From the NCBI GenBank assembly GCA_043804925.1, contig JAZDIP010000048.1, positions 19,686 to 83,685 on the forward strand: DNA of 64,000 bases, in the 5' to 3' direction. The notes beneath the pieces were generated by a model. That model was not told the DNA's origin. It worked only from the letters and a program-made list of their open reading frames with translations, and ran no database searches. Positions 51,931 to 60,613 of this stretch are shown here, in pieces; the first letter of the stretch is position 1, and each line of letters opens with the position of its first letter. The DNA is from ChocPot-Mid sp043804925. Lineage in GTDB: Bacteria > Bacteroidota > Ignavibacteria > Kapaibacteriales > UBA2268. A program made the position numbers and the translations under genes.

Positions 51931-53139
51931 CTAATTTTTAAAAACTTCCGGCTTATTTTCTCTGCCGTGCATCTTTAAAAATGTTAATCCCAAAAATCTA
52001 TAAAGCATGTGTGCAAACTTTGAATAAGGCATATACCACAACAAGAAAAAAACTAAAGTCAAATGAATAAAGTATGTAATATAAGCTATTACAGCAACTC
52101 CACTCATCCTCAGGAATACTATAGCCATACCTGTAATACCTACTCCTAAAATCACCCACAAGAACAACCAGTCATTATAACTGCTTTTCCCATGTTGCTC
52201 ATCTGTCTTATACCTCTTCATTAAAAATAAGACAAGACCAATAACTAAAAACAATCCCGATACCACTCCCAATATTTTCACAGGATGCAACAAACCCATA
52301 GGATACGGTAAATAAAACGAAATTGCCATCATAAAATCACTATGGAACATATGACCGTAATGCCATACTTCGCCCACAACTACAAGTCCTGTCGCTATCA
52401 TCGTTCCTACAAAACCGTAGAATGCATAAATATGTCCGTATCTTCTGTTTGAATTTGTCGGGCATTTCTCGAATTTCCTGTGAGCAAGAAAATCCCAAAA
52501 CACTCTCCATGCACTTCCAACAAAATTATATTGAGGTTCTCCAATATTATTATTCTCTTTCAAACTCTTCCAATAATTTGAAAGTCCTATGTATGCCAAG
52601 CCAAATATTAATAGATTACCCGGAATAAAAATTCCTTCGATAACAAGTTTATGTATAAAATCTTCATATTTTAATACATCGCCTCTTATTGCGAAGAAAT
52701 TACCGTCAAATCCATGAATTATGGCATTAGTGGCGAGAACCATTAAAAACACCATAAACATAGCAAACAAAAACAACCAAGGCAATGCTTTCGGATTTGC
52801 CATCGCTTTACCCATAAATCTTGGGAAAGAAAATTTCTGGTAAATAAATGACCTGACAGCACCCATCAAATCGGCAGGTCTCGCTCCACGAGGACATTGC
52901 AAACTGCAATCCATACATCCGTGACACAGCCAAATATCAGCATCGCTTAACAATTTTTCTTTTTGGCCCCATGCCGCCTGAATCATTTCTTTTCTTGGAA
53001 AAGCATATTCTTCAGGTGACAATTGGCAGACAACAGAACAAGTTGCACATTGATAGCACTTCTTCATAGTTTCGCCGCCATGCTTCTTCAAATGCTTGAT
53101 GAATTCTACATCTACTCCAATATCCCGTCTCTCGCTCAA
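51931..53139 (-). CDS. qmoC: QmoC, membrane subunit of the quinone-interacting oxidoreductase
   Basis: A 402-residue fusion of an HdrC-like iron-sulfur domain (CYQCATCSVVCQLSPEEYAFPRKEM and CHGCMDCSLQCPRGARP, about 25-90) with a NarI/DsrM-like membrane domain of about six helices, the QmoC architecture. QmoABC passes menaquinol electrons to AprBA. The qmoA and qmoB genes that normally lie directly upstream are absent here; a YkgJ-like and a zinc-ribbon gene occupy that position after aprA. QmoAB may be encoded elsewhere, or QmoC may serve another partner. Confidence 0.88.
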   Translation of the reverse strand: MSERRDIGVDVEFIKHLKKHGGETMKKCYQCATCSVVCQLSPEEYAFPRKEMIQAAWGQKEKLLSDADIWLCHGCMDCSLQCPRGARPADLMGAVRSFIYQKFSFPRFMGKAMANPKALPWLFLFAMFMVFLMVLATNAIIHGFDGNFFAIRGDVLKYEDFIHKLVIEGIFIPGNLLIFGLAYIGLSNYWKSLKENNNIGEPQYNFVGSAWRVFWDFLAHRKFEKCPTNSNRRYGHIYAFYGFVGTMIATGLVVVGEVWHYGHMFHSDFMMAISFYLPYPMGLLHPVKILGVVSGLFLVIGLVLFLMKRYKTDEQHGKSSYNDWLFLWVILGVGITGMAIVFLRMSGVAVIAYITYFIHLTLVFFLLWYMPYSKFAHMLYRFLGLTFLKMHGRENKPEVFKN

Positions 53140-53174
53140 CTCATATCCTCAAACTTATTTTACATAGTTTATTT

Positions 53175-53975
53175 CTACTTTTTCATATCGAATGCTTTTT
53201 TATAATCTTCGCTCAATTCTAAAGTTTCCTCGCCAAAAAGAGAAAATTTCAAAAATTTAAAACCAAATTTCAACAATTCAACATCATCTTTTTTCATATT
53301 ATCTTGTTCTTCATCAGTAACAATAAACCTCTTGAAAAAGGAACTGTTAAAAACCAATTCCCTGAATTTATCAATATCATAGCATACTGTATAAAACATT
53401 TCCAGCTTAATAGGTTCTTTTATTCTTCCCTTTAAGAATTTGTCATGTAAAGATATTTCTTTAAACAATTCACCAAGTTCAACATAATCTTCAACACCCT
53501 GGTCCTTCATCCACTCCTCAATTGTCCATTCCTTGCCATCTTTAAAACCTTCGCAAACACTTTCTTCGAGTAGAAAATAAAATTCCTCTTCGAGTTGTTC
53601 GGTGTTATCTTTCGGCGAAGCTATACCTACCGGGAACATTCTGCATGACCATGGCCTGTCTTCGTAAACAGTACAACCGTTTTCTCCGACAAGTTGACAA
53701 TTTAATGTTTCGTCATCCATCTGAAACATCACAATCGGATGTTTTAAATTTTCCTCAATCGGTAGAATTGTATATTTTGCTAAAAATTCGCTAGATGTTA
53801 TACCCAAACGGTTTTTCAACCTTATTATATCGTAAGGTGTTAAAAATATATTAACATCATTGCAACATTTATTAAAGCAAGGCACTCCTGGATGACAGGC
53901 AAAACCGAACTTATCGGTTTTCTTCATCCTATCGTAATCCTTTAAAATTTTTTCCTTAAATTCACTTGTTTTCAT
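53175..53975 (-). CDS. YkgJ-family cysteine-cluster protein
   Basis: A 266-residue protein of the YkgJ/CxxCxxCC type: FACHPGVPCFNKCCNDVNIFLTPYDIIRLKNRLG near residue 25-58, then CQLVGENGCTVYEDRPWSCRMFPVG and a late CEGFKDG. The eight-cysteine pattern suggests a zinc or Fe-S site. The role of this family is not established. It lies 35 bases upstream of qmoC on the same strand, so a role in assembly or maturation of sulfate-respiration proteins is plausible. Confidence 0.85.
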   Translation of the reverse strand: MKTSEFKEKILKDYDRMKKTDKFGFACHPGVPCFNKCCNDVNIFLTPYDIIRLKNRLGITSSEFLAKYTILPIEENLKHPIVMFQMDDETLNCQLVGENGCTVYEDRPWSCRMFPVGIASPKDNTEQLEEEFYFLLEESVCEGFKDGKEWTIEEWMKDQGVEDYVELGELFKEISLHDKFLKGRIKEPIKLEMFYTVCYDIDKFRELVFNSSFFKRFIVTDEEQDNMKKDDVELLKFGFKFLKFSLFGEETLELSEDYKKAFDMKK

Positions 53976-53997
53976 TTATATTTCAATCTTATTTTCG

Positions 53998-54050
53998 TTA
54001 TCTGTTATCCGTTATCCGTTATCTGTTATCCGTTATCCGTTCTCCAATCT
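53998..54050. repeat. 7-bp tandem repeat (GTTATCC type)
   Basis: About seven consecutive units of GTTATCC/GTTATCT with strict 7-base spacing fill the spacer between the YkgJ-like and zinc-ribbon genes. Confidence 0.75.
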
Positions 54051-54060
54051 GTATCCACTA

Positions 54061-54330
54061 TCACTTCTCAAATTGTACAACAACCCAATCTTTCATATCA
54101 TTCGGCGATTTCACGGGAATAGGTCCCTCGTCATCTTTCTCAGGATTATATTTGTATCTGTATGATGCATGTACTTTGTACTTCTCCTGCATCCAATCCC
54201 AGCCACGAACATAATATGAACATTCGTCATTCATACAAATTAAAAAATATTCAACTCCCCAATCAGATTGCGGAGGCATAAGAACCTTCTTAAGTTCTTC
54301 TCCACAATACTTGCATTTTTTCTTTTCCAT
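54061..54330 (-). CDS. zinc-ribbon protein associated with sulfate-reduction genes
   Basis: An 89-residue protein with CKYCGEELKKVLMPPQSDWGVEYFLICMNDECSYYVRGWDWM. Two cysteine pairs form a zinc ribbon, followed by a Tyr-rich C-terminal half. A similar short protein is found, as I recall, beside apr/dsr genes in sulfate reducers, but its function is not known. It lies downstream of the apr terminator (54518-54554), so it is probably transcribed from its own or a read-through promoter. Confidence 0.7.
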   Translation of the reverse strand: MEKKKCKYCGEELKKVLMPPQSDWGVEYFLICMNDECSYYVRGWDWMQEKYKVHASYRYKYNPEKDDEGPIPVKSPNDMKDWVVVQFEK

Positions 54331-54517
54331 AATATTAATTCTTCTTGTTATAATTCATTTTTTGGAGTTGAAATACTAAAGTTAAAAGCAAATTTATTTC
54401 AGTATCATCCAGTAATTATCAAAAGATGATTCTTCTTCTTTCATTATTCATTATTCACTATTCACTAAATTAAATTCCGCTTCTAATTTTAACATTCCAC
54501 TGCTCCCTTTTAAAAAA

Positions 54518-54554
54518 TTTCAACATCCCCGGTTTGATTCCGGGGATGTTGAAA
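54518..54554 (-). terminator. intrinsic terminator after aprA
   Basis: TTTCAACATCCCCGG (54518-54532) and CCGGGGATGTTGAAA (54540-54554) form a perfect 15-base stem with a 7-base loop. On the minus strand it is followed by a T-rich run. It ends the sat-aprBA transcript 7 bases after the aprA stop and separates it from the downstream genes. Confidence 0.93.
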
Positions 54555-54560
54555 GGTTAA

Positions 54561-56435
54561 TTAAAAGATATGTAAAATATCTCTTGTGAACATATTCCAC
54601 TTGTCTTCTTTTGCATCATAAGTCAAGTTTGCAAATTTCTCCCATTTCTCATTGTCAATCTTTGGAGTATCTGCACGGAAGTAATATCCGGGCCAGCGAG
54701 TTTCCTCACGGAAGAGAATTGTACGAACGTGAGCTTCAGCTTGCCACATTCTGTGTATATTCTCCCATACTCTCATCAATTCATGAAGGTCTTCTGCCGC
54801 TAATTTTTCAGAATCTTTTTTCAAGAATTCTAATAACTGCATACCTTTTTCAAGTAAGAATTTGTTTGTTTTAAACTGCGACGATACACCACCTGCGTAT
54901 TCATCCATAAGCTTTTGAAGTCTGAACATAAACATCTTTGGACGAATATAATTCGGATTAATATTTGCATCAGTTGTTTCTTTTGAATACTGGGCAAATA
55001 AATCCAACGGCATCAAAATCTTTGCTTTTAAAGCATCGATAGCTGCCTGGTCATATTTATGCGTTGGATTTTCTTTAACGATGTATTCAATTGCAGATTT
55101 TCCGCAAATCCTGCCTTCAGCATGTGAACCTGAAGAGAATTTATGGCTGGATGCACCGGATGCATCACCTGCCGCAAACAAACCTTTAACTGTACACATA
55201 TTTGCATAGCCCCAGAAGTATTCTGCAGGAGCCAAGTCTTTTGGTCCCGATACCCATGCACCTGATGCACCTGAGTGTGAACCGATAAAGTATGGTTCGG
55301 CTGCTGCAATTTCTGATGGTTCTTTTTCCGGAAATACGTCCGTGGATGCCCAAAGTATCGCCTGGGAAATTGTCATATCGAGGAAATCTTCCCAAGCTTC
55401 GGCTTCGAGTTCTTTCATTTTCTTCTTGTATTCCTTCGGGTCGTCTTTAAGACTTTCAGCAATCTTTTGGATAGCTTCTTCAGTTTTCATATATGTCGGG
55501 CCTAAGCCGTCCATTGTATCGAGCATACCCAAATAGTTACGCAAGTTTGCCGGAATTGGTTTTACTTTGCCGTATGGCAGCCAATTATCCAACTCTGCTT
55601 TTCTTTCAACCATATATTCACCACCGGCAGCTGAAATAGCTCTCGATTTGAATAATAAGAACCATGCACCGACAGGACCGTAAGCATCCTTGAAACGAAC
55701 AGGAATAAATCTAACTTCCTGACATGTCATTTCTGCTCCAGCTTTCATCGTAAAGTATGCCGATGAACCGGAGTTCCAAGGTGGATACCAAGCACGTCCT
55801 AAACCTTCGCCGGATGACCTTGGTTTAAATACGTGTACTGCACCGCCTGCACCGATAAATACGGCTTTGGCTTTAAATACATAAAACTTGTTTTCTCTTA
55901 CGCTGAAACCAACTGCACCGGAAACTTTGTCGCCGTCCATTAATGGTTCGACAACGAAAACTCTTTCAATAATGTTATCCATACCCAAAGCATTCTTTGC
56001 AGCTTCTGCTACAACAACTTTGTATGATTCACCATTAATCATAAGTTGCCAGCGACCTTCGTGAACATAATTTCCTGCTTCATCTTTCCAAATTGGTAAA
56101 CCCCATTTTTCAAAAAGATGAACTGTTGAGTCAACGTGACGTGCTATGTTAGCAACCAAATCTTCACGGGTAATACCCATCAAGTCGTTACGTACATAAT
56201 CTACATAATCTTTAATAGTATTCTTGCCCGTTCTCAAGTCAACGTATTGATTTATTGCCGAAAGACCCATCGCAACAGCACCACTTCTATCAACAGCTGC
56301 TTTATCAACGAGGGTTACTTTCAGGTTGTGTTTCTTTGCCCAGTAAGCTGCTTCTACAGCTACACCGCAAGCAGACATTCCCCCACCGATAATCAATAAA
56401 TCAGTGGTGACTTCTACTGTTTCAAAATTTGCCAT
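54561..56435 (-). CDS. aprA: adenylylsulfate (APS) reductase alpha subunit
   Basis: A 624-residue FAD protein of the fumarate reductase/succinate dehydrogenase superfamily. The FAD site is TTDLLIIGGGMSACGVAVEAAYWAKK, then DRSGAVAMGLSAINQYVD and GLFAAGDASGASSHKFSSGSHAEGRICG. Conserved substrate-site residues are in TCQEVRFIPVRFKDAYGPVG. It reduces APS to sulfite and AMP. It starts 50 bases after aprB with a strong spacer repeat (TTAATTG units) in between. Confidence 0.97.
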   Translation of the reverse strand: MANFETVEVTTDLLIIGGGMSACGVAVEAAYWAKKHNLKVTLVDKAAVDRSGAVAMGLSAINQYVDLRTGKNTIKDYVDYVRNDLMGITREDLVANIARHVDSTVHLFEKWGLPIWKDEAGNYVHEGRWQLMINGESYKVVVAEAAKNALGMDNIIERVFVVEPLMDGDKVSGAVGFSVRENKFYVFKAKAVFIGAGGAVHVFKPRSSGEGLGRAWYPPWNSGSSAYFTMKAGAEMTCQEVRFIPVRFKDAYGPVGAWFLLFKSRAISAAGGEYMVERKAELDNWLPYGKVKPIPANLRNYLGMLDTMDGLGPTYMKTEEAIQKIAESLKDDPKEYKKKMKELEAEAWEDFLDMTISQAILWASTDVFPEKEPSEIAAAEPYFIGSHSGASGAWVSGPKDLAPAEYFWGYANMCTVKGLFAAGDASGASSHKFSSGSHAEGRICGKSAIEYIVKENPTHKYDQAAIDALKAKILMPLDLFAQYSKETTDANINPNYIRPKMFMFRLQKLMDEYAGGVSSQFKTNKFLLEKGMQLLEFLKKDSEKLAAEDLHELMRVWENIHRMWQAEAHVRTILFREETRWPGYYFRADTPKIDNEKWEKFANLTYDAKEDKWNMFTRDILHIF

Positions 56436-56485
56436 AATTTTTTACCTTTTTAATTGTTAATTATAATTATTAATTGTCAATTTTC

Positions 56486-56941
56486 TTATTGCCACCCAAT
56501 TCGACCGGGTGCTGCTAATTCCTTCAATCCTGTTGAAGCAGGCTCTGTGAACAGCTCAGCTGCAGAAATATCACCGGCTCCTTCATCAAATGAACCGTTT
56601 GGTACTGCTGTTCCTTCGGGGGTTGTACGTATTGGAAATTTAAATCTCTTCAATTCTCCACCCCTGAACTTAATTGTCCACATAATTGAATCCGAACTCC
56701 TCATTGGAGTCACTTGTGCTCCTAATGGCACAAAATCGGCATAACCGCGAACTTCAATTGCCTGAGTTGGGCAAATTTTTACGCAGTTGTAACATTCCCA
56801 GCACATTTCAGGTTCCAAATTGTAAGCTTTCATTGCTTCTTTATTTAAAACCATTAAATCATTGGGACAAATGTGTTGGCAGGCAGTCTTATCGAGCGCC
56901 TTGCATCCATCGCATTTTTCTTGAATTACATAACTTGGCAT
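56486..56941 (-). CDS. aprB: APS reductase beta subunit
   Basis: A 151-residue ferredoxin-like protein with two [4Fe-4S] motifs: CDGCKALDKTACQHICP near the start and CWECYNCVKICP at about 47-58. The usual long C-terminal tail that wraps AprA follows (GYADFVPLGAQVTPM and a final GRIGWQ). It passes electrons from the Qmo complex to AprA. It is part of the sat-aprBA unit. Confidence 0.97.
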   Translation of the reverse strand: MPSYVIQEKCDGCKALDKTACQHICPNDLMVLNKEAMKAYNLEPEMCWECYNCVKICPTQAIEVRGYADFVPLGAQVTPMRSSDSIMWTIKFRGGELKRFKFPIRTTPEGTAVPNGSFDEGAGDISAAELFTEPASTGLKELAAPGRIGWQ

Positions 56942-57024
56942 CAGTTTTTCTCCTGAATTTTTTTAAAAATAAGTTAATTAATTTTTTATTTATTGTTTAT
57001 AAAACATTACTTTTTCTAATATCT

Positions 57025-57089
57025 AACTTCAAATTTCTTTTTTCTAATTTCTATTTTCTATTTCCTATTTTCTATTTTCTATTTCCTAT
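57025..57089. repeat. 7-bp tandem repeat (TTCTATT type) before the sat stop
   Basis: About seven units of TTCTATT/TCCTATT in strict 7-base spacing lie between aprB and the end of sat. They form a pyrimidine tract and belong to the heptamer family. Confidence 0.75.
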
Positions 57090-58319
57090 TTAGCCTCCGG
57101 TTGCCGCTCTGTGAACCTTGATTTCAACTTTCTCATCCAAACCGGCATAGTACTCTTTCAATATCTCAAGTACTTCTTTTCGGCTGAACTCAACCGGTAT
57201 TTCCGAACCTTCCGACAAGCCCTTGCGAAGCATTGTTCCGCTAAGTAACAATCTGTCTTCTTTTGAATGAGGACAAGTCTTCATCGAAGCCATTCCTCCG
57301 CACTTATAGCACCAAAATGTCCAATCAATCTTTAAGGGTTTGCAAAGCAAAGCACCTTCCCACAAATCATCAAAAATATCCTGTGCATCGAAAGGACCAT
57401 AATAATTTCCCACACCTGCATGGTCACGACCGATTATCATATGTGTACAACCAAAATTTTGTCTGAATAAAGCATGTAACAAAGCTTCTCTTGGACCGGC
57501 ATATCTCATATCCAATGGATAGCCCCCACATATTGCCGTGTTTTTCACAAAATAATGGTCAACTAAAGTATTAATACACTTCACTCTAACGTCAGCAGGT
57601 ATATCACCCGGTTTGAGTTTGCCAACCAGTTGATGAATATACAAACCATCGGATACCTCCAAAGCAATCTTAGCCAAATATTCATGGCTTCTGTGCATTG
57701 GATTTCTCAACTGCAAAGCAGCAATCGTCTTCCATCCTTTTTCAGCAAAAATTGCTCTCGACTCGGATGGTCTTTGATAAATCCCCTTGAACTCTGTTGG
57801 GAATGTAGCTTCAGACAATACCTTTACAGGTCCTGCAATATTAACTTCCTTTTGCTCCATAACCATCTTAACGCCCGGATGCTCAGGGTCATTGGTCTTG
57901 TAAACATGCTGGCACTCAAAAGCTTTGTCAATAGTGTACTTTTCTTCTACCTTCATAGTAGCCATAATCTCATCGAATTCATCCGAATACAAAGCAACCT
58001 CATCACCGATTTTCAATTTATCTGCTTCTGCTTTAGATGCCGACAAAGTTACCGGTATTGGCCAAAACAATCCGTTCATGCTCGGCATCTTCATATCCGA
58101 GCATACGCTCTTCCAATCTTCGCTTCCCATGAAACCTCTTAACGGTGTAAAACCACCTATACCCAACATTATCAAATCGCCTGTTTCGCGGCTCGATATC
58201 TGTATCTGTGGCAAGCCCTTCGCTTTTTTCTGTTCTTCTTCCAGTTCCTTACCTGCTAAAAGAAGTTCAATCAACTCACTACTTCCGTGAGGACTGATTA
58301 ATTTCACATTTCCCATCAC
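57090..58319 (-). CDS. sat: sulfate adenylyltransferase
   Basis: A 409-residue dissimilatory ATP sulfurylase. The ATP/PPi motif QLRNPMHRSHEYLAK and the GRDHAGVGNYYGPFDAQ motif are intact, and a zinc-binding FWCYKCGGMASMKTCPH segment follows near the C-terminus. It makes APS from sulfate and ATP, the first step of sulfate respiration. It is the first gene of the sat-aprBA unit, with a GGAG site before the ATG and a direct-repeat pair about 150-185 bases upstream. Confidence 0.96.
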   Translation of the reverse strand: MMGNVKLISPHGSSELIELLLAGKELEEEQKKAKGLPQIQISSRETGDLIMLGIGGFTPLRGFMGSEDWKSVCSDMKMPSMNGLFWPIPVTLSASKAEADKLKIGDEVALYSDEFDEIMATMKVEEKYTIDKAFECQHVYKTNDPEHPGVKMVMEQKEVNIAGPVKVLSEATFPTEFKGIYQRPSESRAIFAEKGWKTIAALQLRNPMHRSHEYLAKIALEVSDGLYIHQLVGKLKPGDIPADVRVKCINTLVDHYFVKNTAICGGYPLDMRYAGPREALLHALFRQNFGCTHMIIGRDHAGVGNYYGPFDAQDIFDDLWEGALLCKPLKIDWTFWCYKCGGMASMKTCPHSKEDRLLLSGTMLRKGLSEGSEIPVEFSRKEVLEILKEYYAGLDEKVEIKVHRAATGG

Positions 58320-58464
58320 TTCTCCTTTGTTAAAAAAAAATATTTATTTATAAAAAATTTTCAATGTACTATTCATCTCGTTTTACATTTTATGTTTCAC
58401 GTTTCACAAAGAACAATACAATGTTATATAAATAAAAAAATAAAATCAACCCCATTTGGATTAA

Positions 58465-58504
58465 TGTATTCGCTGTGTTGTAGGTATATGTACTCGGTGT
58501 GTTG
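58465..58504 (-). promoter_or_regulatory. direct-repeat pair upstream of sat
   Basis: On the minus strand CAACACACCGAGTACA (58504-58489) and CAACACAGCGAATACA (58480-58465) match at 14 of 16 positions, with 24 bases between starts. They lie 146-185 bases before the sat start in an otherwise AT-rich spacer. Two spaced direct repeats upstream of an operon suggest an activator or repressor site. No other copy was found in the window. The rest of the spacer 58320-58865 shows no gene. Confidence 0.45.
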
Positions 58505-58865
58505 CATACTCAAAAAAAAATATTTTTAGCCATATATAATAATATAGTTAACATTAACATAACTACTTGATTTTATAATCAATTACTTTTGTTTTTGCAT
58601 CTGTTATTATAACTCAAAAACAATAAAAACACATAATTACAGAAATTAGAATTTTTTATGCAAAATCATACATTTCAATCCATTATTAGACCATAGAACT
58701 AAGAATTGTATATTTAAAAAAGAATTGGGAAAATGAAAAAGGTAATCGTTTTTAGAACAAAATTTATTATTAAAACAAATTATGATATATCAAATCGTAT
58801 GAATTATTATCCGCCAAAGCAGATATTATTCAAAATTGAAAAAAATTGTTTACCGGGTAATTCGA

Positions 58866-60011
58866 CTAAAACAAACTGCACTTATCCAGCTTCATCTCGC
58901 ACTTGTAATAAAATATCGGCAACTGCAATCCCCTCGCAGTAATCTCGATAACAAATGACTTTAACAAAGGGCTATCCTCCTGTAAAATCAGCAATTCAGG
59001 TTTGTTGCCACAAGAAAAACTCTTGAATGAAGTCGAACTCGGAACCTGAGAATAAAAAGACAATCTGCTAAAGCCCACATCTAAACGCGACATCATCCAT
59101 CGGGCTATCCAGCCATTTATAACCGGTGTAGGGTCATCCTTCAACATATGAAACTTTTCAAACCTTGCCTGAAATGCTGTCAATAATCCGTCAACTCTTG
59201 TTCTCGGTCTTTGGTCCATTCTATCCCGCAATCTGCGAATGAAATTTTCCGGATTTGAAAACAAAATATCTTTCAGTTTCTGTTCGTTTATTGTTTCCAA
59301 ATACCTGACCATACTCACATTTTTCAAAGATTCATAAGCCCGAATAGCATCATTAATCAATTTATTATTTACGGCTAGACGTGCCAAACAACACATAAGC
59401 TCACTGTCCCTGTACGCTTTGTGGTAGTTAATCCGTAAAGAAGAAAAAGGAAATACGGTTTGTACTGCATCTTCTATATGTTTTGAGCCATTATACATAA
59501 AGGTCGGTACCATAATCCCTCGGCAATTCATTCTATCCAATAAATGAATCCAAACATTTTCGCTCTCTCGGGAACCGATTTCATAACCCAAAATCACGGT
59601 TGACAAACCGTCAACAGCTAAGGCAAGATACATTTTGTTATTTCTTGAACCTTTGCAGGCGCATGAAAACTCCCTACCGACAAGATAAACCAAACGGGGT
59701 TCATGCTTACCAATACTACAATCCAAATATTCCTCCCAATTTGGGCATCCTTCCAAAAACTCACGTATCTTCTGATTGATTCTCAGCGGAGAGCTATGAT
59801 ATACATTAACTAAATCTCTATAAGTCCGTCCGGTAAGATATGCCTCAACAATATCTGCTATATCCGGGCGAATGGTTTCTATACGTTCTAAAACCCATGT
59901 CTTACCACAAATTCTACATCTGTACCTCGAATTTCCATTAGAAGTCTTACCGTGTTTAATCACTTTAGAACTTCTACAATAAATACAATGAGGATTATTA
60001 TCAGTTGTCAT
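58866..60011 (-). CDS. IS1/MULE-like transposase relative with lost catalytic aspartates
   Basis: A 381-residue protein. The N-terminus is an InsA-type zinc ribbon (Cys9, Cys12, Cys32, Cys35) with KHGKTSNGNSRYRCRICGKTW, followed by a helix-turn-helix-like region (about 50-85). The following part aligns by eye with a DDE fold, but where the first aspartate is expected the sequence is YLVGREF (V111), and at the second it is YNGSKHI (N174). No terminal inverted repeats or target duplication were found. It may be a decayed insertion sequence or a domesticated DNA-binding protein. It lies upstream of sat on the same strand, 546 bases away. Confidence 0.65.
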   Translation of the reverse strand: MTTDNNPHCIYCRSSKVIKHGKTSNGNSRYRCRICGKTWVLERIETIRPDIADIVEAYLTGRTYRDLVNVYHSSPLRINQKIREFLEGCPNWEEYLDCSIGKHEPRLVYLVGREFSCACKGSRNNKMYLALAVDGLSTVILGYEIGSRESENVWIHLLDRMNCRGIMVPTFMYNGSKHIEDAVQTVFPFSSLRINYHKAYRDSELMCCLARLAVNNKLINDAIRAYESLKNVSMVRYLETINEQKLKDILFSNPENFIRRLRDRMDQRPRTRVDGLLTAFQARFEKFHMLKDDPTPVINGWIARWMMSRLDVGFSRLSFYSQVPSSTSFKSFSCGNKPELLILQEDSPLLKSFVIEITARGLQLPIFYYKCEMKLDKCSLF

Positions 60012-60400
60012 TCCATTACTTTTTTATTATTTAACTTACTCATTACAACACTATTGTTACACACAGAATAAAAGTATTTTTGTATATAATATGTTGCATT
60101 TGTAAATTACATTAAAAGTATCAAAAAGTCAAGTAAAAAATATAAATATAAACAAAAATTAATTTAATTTTTTACCAAATAGAAAGTAGATATTAAGGTA
60201 AATAATTAAGCATGATTCACTTAAAATTGTATGGAAATATGCGATACGGCTAGAATTTTCCGGGAAGTCCGAGCCAATTTTTCATAATTATGATAACAAA
60301 ATATTAGGTTTATTGATAGCTCCTAATTGATTGCAAAACACAATATATTAAATTTCTCAACGTTTTGTTTAAAAATGTTAAACTAATAAGTTTTTAATTC
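60012..60400. other. AT-rich spacer before hicB
   Basis: A 389-base spacer without a credible ORF. It contains the left member (60263-60282) of a direct repeat that also flanks the hicBA pair on the right. I saw no clear transposon end for the neighbouring transposase-like gene. Confidence 0.5.
60263..60282. repeat. left direct repeat flanking hicBA
   Basis: GGAAGTCCGAGCCAATTTTT here and GGAAATCCGAGCCATTTTTT at 60836-60855 agree at 18 of 20 positions. They bracket hicB and hicA at about 120 and 45 bases. This could mark a cassette boundary. Confidence 0.55.
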
Positions 60401-60613
60401 ATGCAACAATATAAAGCAGTTTTTGAGCAGGATGGTGAGTGGTTCATCGGATTTTGTCCGGAAGTCCCTGAGGCAAACGGTCAGGGAAAAACTCTTGAGG
60501 AATGTCGTAAGAATCTTGCTGATGCAATTAAATTAGTCAATGAAGATAAATTAAATGATTATATAGTCCGGAGCAATAGAACTTTTTCCTTCGATACTGT
60601 AACCGTTGAATGA
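60401..60613 (+). CDS. hicB: HicB-type antitoxin (short form)
   Basis: A 70-residue protein with the partial RNase-H-like HicB fold: QQYKAVFEQDGEWFIGFCPEVPEANGQGKTLEECRKNLADAIKLV. The C-terminal DNA-binding extension of longer HicB proteins is missing, as in many short forms. It overlaps hicA by ATGA, giving antitoxin-first order. Confidence 0.9.
   Translation: MQQYKAVFEQDGEWFIGFCPEVPEANGQGKTLEECRKNLADAIKLVNEDKLNDYIVRSNRTFSFDTVTVE

Noticed and set aside
55028..55309. Open frame of 93 codons antisense/out of frame in aprA
   Set aside because: It lies fully within the well-supported aprA gene in another frame and has no domain or start signal.
58733..58942. Open frame of 69 codons between sat and the transposase-like gene
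   Set aside because: It overlaps the 3' end of the transposase-like gene on the other strand, and its composition resembles the AT-rich spacer.
58440..60130. Terminal inverted repeats of an insertion sequence around the transposase-like gene
   Set aside because: I only found an 8-base chance match (GTGTTGTA) between the two sides. No longer repeat or target duplication could be seen.
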